From: UBA3210 sp002363635
GTDB lineage: Bacteria > Bacillota_I > Bacilli_A > RFN20 > CAG-449
Reading direction: 5' to 3'
NCBI GenBank assembly: GCA_946641515.1
Contig: CAMPBT010000001.1
Span: forward strand, 186,001 to 250,000
Length of the DNA stretch: 64,000 nt
Shown: piece by piece, positions 58,981-64,000 of the stretch
Numbering within the stretch: the first letter of the stretch is position 1
Layout: each line of letters opens with the position of its first letter
The notes under the pieces: generated by a model
What the model was told of the DNA's origin: nothing
Seen by the model: the letters and a program-made list of their open reading frames with translations, nothing else
Database searches by the model: none
Program-made: the position numbers and the translations under genes

Positions 58981-60507
58981 ATGAGAGAAGAAATTTTAGT
59001 ATTAGATTTTGGTAGTCAATATAATCAATTACTTGCAAGAAGAATTAGAGATTTAGGTACTTATAGTGAACTTGTCCCTTACGATATTTCTATTGAAGAA
59101 ATTAAGAAAAGAAATGTTATTGGTATTGTTTTTTCTGGAGGACCTAACTCTGTTTATGAAGAAGCTTCACCTAAATGTAGAGATGAAATCTTTGATTTAG
59201 GTTTACCAATTTTAGGCGTATGTTATGGTCATCAATTAATTACTCAACATTTTGGAGGAAACGTTTCTCCTTGTGAAGAAAAAGAATATGGTGCACAACT
59301 ATTATTTAAACAAACTAATTCAGTTTTATTAAGTGATATTCCAGATGAACATTTAGTTTGGATGAGCCATGGAGATCAGGCTATTATTCTTCCAGATGGA
59401 TTTGAAGTAGTTGCGTCTACTCAAACTTGTAAAATTGCTGCAATGCAAAATGTAGAAAAGAAGATTTATGGCTTACAATTCCATCCAGAAGTTAGAAATT
59501 CTGAATATGGATTAAAAATCATCGAAAATTTCGTAAAAAAGGTTTGTTCCTCATCTTCAGAATGGTCAATGAAAACATTTGTTGAAGATAAAGTTAAAGA
59601 AATAAAAAATGAAGTTAAAGATAAGAGAGTCTTACTTGGTATTTCTGGTGGAGTAGACTCAACTGTTGCCGCGACATTAATTCATAAAGCAATCGGTAAT
59701 CAATTAACTTGTATGTTTATTGACCACGGACTACTTAGAGAAGATGAAGCTGACTTAGTCATGGAAAGATTTGCTCGTCACGATATTAACGTTGTTAAGA
59801 TTGATGCTTCTGACATCTTCTTAGGTAGACTAAAAGGAGTTGTTGAACCAGAACAAAAACGTAAAATTATCGGTAATACCTTTGTTGAAGTCTTCGATAA
59901 AGAAAGTGCAAAAATTGGCGATTATTCATATTTAGGACAAGGTACTTTATATACAGATATTATTGAATCTGGTACTAAGACCGCTCAAAAGATTAAATCA
60001 CATCATAATGTCGGTGGTCTTCCTAAAGAAATGAAATTTAAATTACTTGAACCTTTAAAAGAATTATTTAAAGATGAAGTAAGAAAAGTTGGTCTTGAAC
60101 TTGGACTTGATGAAGAACTTGTTATGAGACAACCTTTCCCAGGACCTGGATTATCCATTAGAATCATTGGTGAAATTACTGAAGAAAAACTTAGAATGGC
60201 AAGACATTCTGATTTAATCTTAAGAGAAGAATTCCATAAAGCAGGCTTAGATAAAACAGTATGGCAATATTTTACAGTTATTACTGCAAATAAATCAGTT
60301 GGTGTTATGGGTGACCAAAGAACATATGAATATACATGCGCTGTTAGAGCGGTAACTTCTATTGATGGTATGAGTGCAGATTTTGCACGAGTACCTTACG
60401 AAGTGCTTGCAGTAATAGCTTCAAGAATTATTAATGAAGTTTCTGGATTAAATAGAGTAGTCTATGATATTACTTCTAAGCCTCCAGGAACAATTGAATG
60501 GGAGTAG
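58981..60507 (+). CDS. guaA: GMP synthase (glutamine-hydrolysing)
   Basis: 508 residues. A class I glutaminase domain (GVCYGHQLI cysteine, LQFHPEV histidine and glutamate), an ATP pyrophosphatase domain (LLGISGGVDSTVAATLIH) and the C-terminal dimer domain ending KPPGTIEWE. It makes GMP from XMP and glutamine, so it consumes the product of glnA directly upstream. AGGAGAGCTT precedes ATG. Confidence 0.97.
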   Translation: MREEILVLDFGSQYNQLLARRIRDLGTYSELVPYDISIEEIKKRNVIGIVFSGGPNSVYEEASPKCRDEIFDLGLPILGVCYGHQLITQHFGGNVSPCEEKEYGAQLLFKQTNSVLLSDIPDEHLVWMSHGDQAIILPDGFEVVASTQTCKIAAMQNVEKKIYGLQFHPEVRNSEYGLKIIENFVKKVCSSSSEWSMKTFVEDKVKEIKNEVKDKRVLLGISGGVDSTVAATLIHKAIGNQLTCMFIDHGLLREDEADLVMERFARHDINVVKIDASDIFLGRLKGVVEPEQKRKIIGNTFVEVFDKESAKIGDYSYLGQGTLYTDIIESGTKTAQKIKSHHNVGGLPKEMKFKLLEPLKELFKDEVRKVGLELGLDEELVMRQPFPGPGLSIRIIGEITEEKLRMARHSDLILREEFHKAGLDKTVWQYFTVITANKSVGVMGDQRTYEYTCAVRAVTSIDGMSADFARVPYEVLAVIASRIINEVSGLNRVVYDITSKPPGTIEWE

Positions 60508-60517
60508 TTTATCTTAA

Positions 60518-60544
60518 AAAATGGGAGTTTCTCCCATTTTTTTA
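60518..60544 (+). terminator. terminator of glnA-guaA
   Basis: AAATGGGAG-TTT-CTCCCATTT and seven T. Confidence 0.93.
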
Positions 60545-60580
60545 ATGAAATCTTTGCCCTTTTATTTCATAATATAAACT

Positions 60581-61165
60581 ATGAGTATTGCATTAAAAGA
60601 ACAAGAAACATTTGAAAATTTAGATATTAAAGATAGAGATTTTTATCTTTATGATTTTGCAGGATGCAAATTCTTTAATTGTACTTTTACTAACTGTAAA
60701 TTTAATTCATGTTCATTCTCAACTTGTGAATTTAATAACTGCAAAATTATTAATCCTATATTTACTAATAGTAGAGCAAAATTCTTATCTTTTAATGAAT
60801 CTACTTTATTTGGAATTAATTGGACTATGCTTACGACAAATGTTGGTTATCGTAATCCCTTAAATTCAATTCATAAATGTGTTTTAAAATATAATTATTT
60901 TACTCAAATGAATTTAATTAAATTTAATTTTGATGAATCGATAATCATTAATACTGAGTTTGATCATTGTGAAATGTCATCTGCATCTTTTAAATATTGT
61001 GATTTAACTGCTTCTACTTTTACTAATTCATCATTAACTAGAGCAAATTTTAAAAATGCTAGAGGATATATGATAGATATTCGTACTTGTAGTGTTGCGA
61101 AAGCTACTTTTTCTTATCCAGATGTCACTAATTTATTAGTCTCGTTAGATATTAATATTGAATAA
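60581..61165 (+). CDS. pentapeptide-repeat protein, cysteine-rich
   Basis: 194 residues with pentapeptide A/C(D/N)LXX-type repeats: FAGCKFFNCTFTNCKFNSCS and similar up to about residue 65, a break, then FDHCEMSSASFKYCDLTASTF to the end. The fold is a right-handed quadrilateral beta helix. The two-part coil with a linker recalls Qnr/McbG-type DNA-mimics that protect gyrase, but such proteins are diverse and the target is unknown. No ribosome site precedes ATG; TAATAT-like sequence lies just upstream, so it may be leaderless. Confidence 0.85.
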   Translation: MSIALKEQETFENLDIKDRDFYLYDFAGCKFFNCTFTNCKFNSCSFSTCEFNNCKIINPIFTNSRAKFLSFNESTLFGINWTMLTTNVGYRNPLNSIHKCVLKYNYFTQMNLIKFNFDESIIINTEFDHCEMSSASFKYCDLTASTFTNSSLTRANFKNARGYMIDIRTCSVAKATFSYPDVTNLLVSLDINIE

Positions 61166-61173
61166 TCTAAAAA

Positions 61174-61207
61174 AATATCTCTTTTTGTAGAGGTATTTTT
61201 ATTTTTA
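61174..61207 (+). terminator. terminator of the pentapeptide gene
   Basis: AATATCTCT, 6 bases, AGAGGTATT (one GU pair) and a T-rich tail. Confidence 0.75.
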
Positions 61208-61289
61208 AGTTATATTTATTAACGGAATTATCACTTTTAAATTTATTTTCAATAAATTAGAATGTAATAGATAAAGGGAGGGGGAAGTT

Positions 61290-62114
61290 ATGGAATTAAT
61301 TGTTACTATTTCAGAAATAAATGAACTTGAATTATTTTCTAATGCTTCTAGTTTTTTAATTAACTCAAAAGTCTATGCTTCTTTAGAATATAAAACTGCT
61401 AATAATAATACTATTTTTAGATTAGTAAAGAAGATTAAAGAACTTAATAAGAAAGCTTATATTCTTATTGATAAACTAATGTTTGATGAAGAATATCCTA
61501 AATTAATTTCTTTTATTAATAAAATAGAAAAAGAAGGAGTAGATGGTTATTTCTTTTCGGATTTAGGCGTTTATGAACTTCTTGATGAACTTGGTTTAAA
61601 AGATAAAGCTATCTATTATTCTCAAACTCAAATTGTATCTACTATGGAAGGTAGACAATATTTTTCATTAGGAATGAAAGGTATCTTTGCAAGTAGATAT
61701 TTATCATATGAAAAAGTTAAAGAATTAATTAAAGATGTTAACCTTGGTTTAAGAATCTTTGGCTACCATAATTTATTTTATTCTAGAAGAGGTTTATTAA
61801 CTGCATATAAAGAAGAATTTAATTTAAGTGGTAGATACGATAGAACTGATAACTATACAATTAAAGAAATGAAAAGAGATGTTAAAAATCCTATTTTTGA
61901 AGATACTAATGGAACATACATCTTTACTGACTATATTGATAATCATTTCAGTGAACTTGATGAACTTAACTCTTTAGGCTTATCATATGGTCTTATTGAT
62001 ACTAATTTATTAGATGATTCTTTAAAAATTCAATTAAATGATGCTTTAGTAAATTATTCTAAAGAATTTAATTCTGAAAAAAGAATTATTGATACATATA
62101 AGGTAGCTGAATAG
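61290..62114 (+). CDS. U32-family protein, short partner (YrrN/TrhP1-like)
   Basis: 274 residues of the U32 family without the cysteine cluster. Typical segments: GVDGYFFSDLGVYELLDELG and YYSQTQIVSTMEGRQYFSLG. In Bacillus subtilis the pair yrrN-yrrO (trhP1-trhP2) acts in 5-hydroxyuridine formation at the tRNA wobble base; the same paired order here supports that. A very strong GGGAGGGGGAAG site precedes ATG. One base separates it from the next gene. Confidence 0.85.
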   Translation: MELIVTISEINELELFSNASSFLINSKVYASLEYKTANNNTIFRLVKKIKELNKKAYILIDKLMFDEEYPKLISFINKIEKEGVDGYFFSDLGVYELLDELGLKDKAIYYSQTQIVSTMEGRQYFSLGMKGIFASRYLSYEKVKELIKDVNLGLRIFGYHNLFYSRRGLLTAYKEEFNLSGRYDRTDNYTIKEMKRDVKNPIFEDTNGTYIFTDYIDNHFSELDELNSLGLSYGLIDTNLLDDSLKIQLNDALVNYSKEFNSEKRIIDTYKVAE

Positions 62115-62115
62115 T

Positions 62116-63297
62116 ATGAAGAAAATTGAATTACTTGCACCTGCTGGTGACTTAGAAAAATTAAAAATTGATGTTCTTTATGGAGCAGACGCTGTATATA
62201 TTGGCGGTAAAGCTTTCTCTTTAAGAGCAGGGGCTACTAACTTTACTAAAGAAGATATGATTGAAGGCGTTAAATTTGCTCATGAACACGGAGTAAAGGT
62301 TCACGTTACTTTTAACATTTACCCAAATGATGGGGATGAAAAAAAGATTGATGAATATTTATTAGAACTTGATGAAATTGGAGTAGACGCTATTATTGTT
62401 TCTTCATTATATGTCATTAATAGAGCAAAAGCATTAGGTGTTCATTATGAACTCCATTCATCTACTCAAGAATCTACTACATCTTCTTATGCTGTAAATT
62501 TTTGGGCAAAACAGGGATGTGCTAGAGCAGTTCTTGGTAGAGAAGCAACCTTAGAAGAAATTAAAAGAATTAGAGAAAAGACTAAAACTGATATTGAAGT
62601 CTTTATTCACGGTGCGATGTGCTGCTCAGTTTCTGGTAGATGTACTCTATCAAATTACTACACTAAGAGAGATGCAAATAAAGGAGCATGTTCTCATCCT
62701 TGTAGATGGACATATTCTTTATATAGAAACGATAAGAAAGTTACTGATGAATTCTTACTTGGCTCTAAAGATTTAATGACAGTTGATTATATTAAAGATT
62801 TAATTGAGATCGGTGTTTCATCTTTAAAGATTGAAGGCAGAATGAAATCAGTTAATTATCTAGCGCATGTTGTTAAAACCTATCGTAAATTAATCGATGA
62901 TATTTATGATAATAAAGTCAAAGGTTATGAAGAATATGAAAATGAAATTGCCCAATCTGGCAATAGATCATTTACAAAAGCTTGGATTAAAGGATATACA
63001 GATCATAACGATTTAATTTATTCTTTCTCCAATACTCCATTACAAAACTACTTAGGTATGATTCTTGATTATGATAAAGAGAAACATATGTGTTTACTTC
63101 AAGCTAAGAACCCATTTAATGTTGGAGATGTAATTGAACTTGTTTCTTTTAAAAAAGATGTAAGATCATTTATAGTTACTAAATTAATTGATGAAAAAGG
63201 AAATGATGTTCAAAGTGCGAATAACCCATTCTTTACATATTGGGTAGAAATACCTTATGAAGTAGAGAAATATGAAATTCTAAGAAAAACCATTTAA
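62116..63297 (+). CDS. U32-family protein (YrrO/TrhP2-like), tRNA hydroxylation
   Basis: 393 residues: LLAPAGDLEKLKIDVLYGAD start, YELHSSTQESTTSSYAVNFW, and FIHGAMCCSVSGRCTLSNYY with GACSHPCRWTY giving the four cysteines expected to bind an iron-sulfur cluster. These 'peptidase U32' proteins are now linked to prephenate-dependent tRNA U34 hydroxylation. ATG at 62116 directly follows the stop of its partner. Confidence 0.92.
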   Translation: MKKIELLAPAGDLEKLKIDVLYGADAVYIGGKAFSLRAGATNFTKEDMIEGVKFAHEHGVKVHVTFNIYPNDGDEKKIDEYLLELDEIGVDAIIVSSLYVINRAKALGVHYELHSSTQESTTSSYAVNFWAKQGCARAVLGREATLEEIKRIREKTKTDIEVFIHGAMCCSVSGRCTLSNYYTKRDANKGACSHPCRWTYSLYRNDKKVTDEFLLGSKDLMTVDYIKDLIEIGVSSLKIEGRMKSVNYLAHVVKTYRKLIDDIYDNKVKGYEEYENEIAQSGNRSFTKAWIKGYTDHNDLIYSFSNTPLQNYLGMILDYDKEKHMCLLQAKNPFNVGDVIELVSFKKDVRSFIVTKLIDEKGNDVQSANNPFFTYWVEIPYEVEKYEILRKTI

Positions 63298-63303
63298 AAA
63301 GGG

Positions 63304-63338
63304 GCTGTTAAGAAAAAGTTTCTAACAGCTTTTCTTTT
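63304..63338 (+). terminator. terminator of the U32 operon
   Basis: GCTGTTA, 12 bases, TAACAGC, then TTTTCTTTT. Confidence 0.88.
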
Positions 63339-63339
63339 A

Positions 63340-63740
63340 CAAATAAAAGCATTATTTAATGCAACAATACTTAAAACTAGTCGAATATTTTGAAGATAAT
63401 ATAGAATAAAAAGTCTCCTCAAAGCATAAATGAGAGGGAGTTACTTAACAATGTAATTGTTAAGAAAAAAAGTAAATTAAAAAATGCCTAAATTAGGTAA
63501 TTTTTGATTATTCTATATTAATGCTACACATAATGTAAAAATGGTTGGTCAAATATGTAGCTGAAACAACACTAAAAAAATCTTTAATGAAATTAGGAAT
63601 ATCTAAATATAAATTAATTGAAGAATTACCTGAATACTTGGTAAGCTGTATGTCTCATTGACCAGCTTCTGATGTAGCATGTGCATTCCCACATCATTCT
63701 ATATTAGATAAAAGGCGTTAAAAAGCCTATAAAAGGTAAG
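63340..63740. other. gene-poor region with degraded-looking coding remnant
   Basis: No complete gene. A perfect hairpin CTTAACAAT-GTA-ATTGTTAAG lies near 63445-63470 and a second AT-rich hairpin (TGCCTA/TAGGTA) near 63485-63500. From 63542 a plus frame reads WLVKYVAETTLKKSLMKLG, runs to a TGA at 63659 and continues for 19 further codons to TAA at 63719. It has no start or ribosome site, so it may be a fragment of a lost gene. No family is recognised. Confidence 0.35.
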
Positions 63741-63777
63741 AAAAAGGCTTGATACGTTGTTTTCATTGTATCAAACC
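63741..63777 (-). terminator. terminator of tRNA-Glu
   Basis: Minus strand GGTTTGATAC, 12 bases, GTATCAAGCC and five T. Confidence 0.85.
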
Positions 63778-63790
63778 TATGCTTTCAATA

Positions 63791-63867
63791 TGGTGACCTA
63801 TACCGGATTCGAACCGGTGAATGATACCTTGAGAGGGTACTGAGTTAAGCCGCTTCTCCAATAGGCC
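63791..63867 (-). tRNA. tRNA-Glu (CUC)
   Basis: 77 nt including encoded CCA. Acceptor GGCCTAT with ATAGGTC, D loop AAGCGGCTTAA, anticodon stem GTACC/GGTAT around loop CTCTCAA (anticodon CTC), T arm ACCGG-TTCGAAT-CCGGT. The body matches Firmicutes tRNA-Glu, which normally has UUC; the CUC isoacceptor is unusual in such an AT-rich genome. Confidence 0.93.
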
Positions 63868-63915
63868 AAGTACGTTATTAATTATATATAATTAATGGAT
63901 GATTTTTCAATAATA

Positions 63916-63947
63916 AAAGTGTGATAGAGATATTTCTACCACACTTT
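63916..63947 (-). terminator. terminator of the partial minus-strand gene
   Basis: Minus strand AAAGTGTGGTAGA/TCTATCACACTTT (one mismatch) then TTATT. Confidence 0.6.
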
Positions 63948-63968
63948 ATAGCCTTTATAGATTATTAA

Positions 63969-64000
63969 TTAATCACGACCAGCTTCTTTAGTCATTACTG
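63969..64000 (-). CDS. 3' end of a minus-strand gene, cut by window
   Basis: A minus frame entering from the window edge reads VMTKEAGRD and stops with TAA at 63969-63971, just before a terminator hairpin. Too short to name. Confidence 0.4.
   Translation of the reverse strand, partial: VMTKEAGRD

Noticed and set aside
63542..63721. Genetic code 4 (TGA as tryptophan) suggested by the in-frame TGA in this fragment.
   Set aside because: All recognisable genes are full length with TGG for Trp and none contains an in-frame TGA. The fragment itself has no start signal.

Overview
The window is about 64 kb of an AT-rich (roughly 30 percent GC by eye) bacterial chromosome. Gene content points to a low-GC Bacillota of class Bacilli, probably an uncultured host-associated lineage near Erysipelotrichia/Acholeplasma-like Mollicutes: infC-rpmI-rplT with an L20-type leader, an FMN riboswitch in front of ribU, a Bacillus-type polA-mutM-coaE order (here with mutM and coaE fused), ThiI, YigZ and paired U32 proteins. 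Genes are read with the standard bacterial code. TGA is nearly absent as a stop (3 of about 56 complete genes) but is not used inside any recognisable gene. I see no prophage, CRISPR array or intact insertion sequence.

Layout. 1-5.8 kb: flavin reductase-like protein (cut by the window edge), cysteine synthase, a 2H phosphoesterase with a mini-ORF in its leader, a membrane-anchored protein with a duplicated domain and a ribosomal-protein-uL15-like tail, superoxide reductase and a CBS protein. 5.7-9.6 kb: TetR regulator, metal-binding HMA protein and feoA-feoB-small membrane protein; the last two units share an 18-bp operator resembling DtxR/IdeR iron boxes. 9.7-19.4 kb: M18 aminopeptidase, FMN riboswitch-ribU, GH3 glycosidase plus HAD hydrolase, gpmI, thiI and small membrane proteins. 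19.5-20.8 kb (minus): infC-rpmI-rplT, with infC starting at AUU behind an attenuating leader. 21.0-23.2 kb: a structured RNA about 155 nt long directly upstream of transketolase. 23.2-28.9 kb: divergent MreB-like protein, PNPase, a candidate orphan small RNA, a CNNM/CorC-type protein and a thioredoxin-like lipoprotein.

29.2-31.9 kb holds five overlapping small genes that I cannot assign: one probable HTH protein and four secreted or membrane proteins. This is the best candidate for an undescribed system. 31.9-39 kb (minus): dnaE, polA and the mutM-coaE fusion. 39.1-46.4 kb: a polyamine uptake region, with potD1, rpsU, then an operon of an XRE-cupin regulator, a long potA, potB, potC and potD2. 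46.5-49.9 kb: YgjV-like protein, two identical tandem tRNA-Gly genes, TraX-like protein and a CPBP protease. 50-54.7 kb: a 1578-residue protein with a CvpA-like membrane domain and a very large tail. 54.8-63.3 kb: YigZ, Mrp, aminopeptidase P, a leader peptide plus terminator before glnA, guaA, a pentapeptide-repeat protein and a U32 pair. The last 700 bases hold degraded-looking sequence, tRNA-Glu(CUC) and the end of a minus-strand gene.

How it fits together: a fermentative cell with ferrous iron uptake, superoxide detoxification, riboflavin and polyamine import, oligosaccharide and peptide breakdown, and core replication, repair and translation genes. Control appears to rely on leader RNAs (FMN riboswitch, L20 leader, glnA attenuator-like leader, tkt leader RNA) and on palindromic operators at sigma-A-type promoters.
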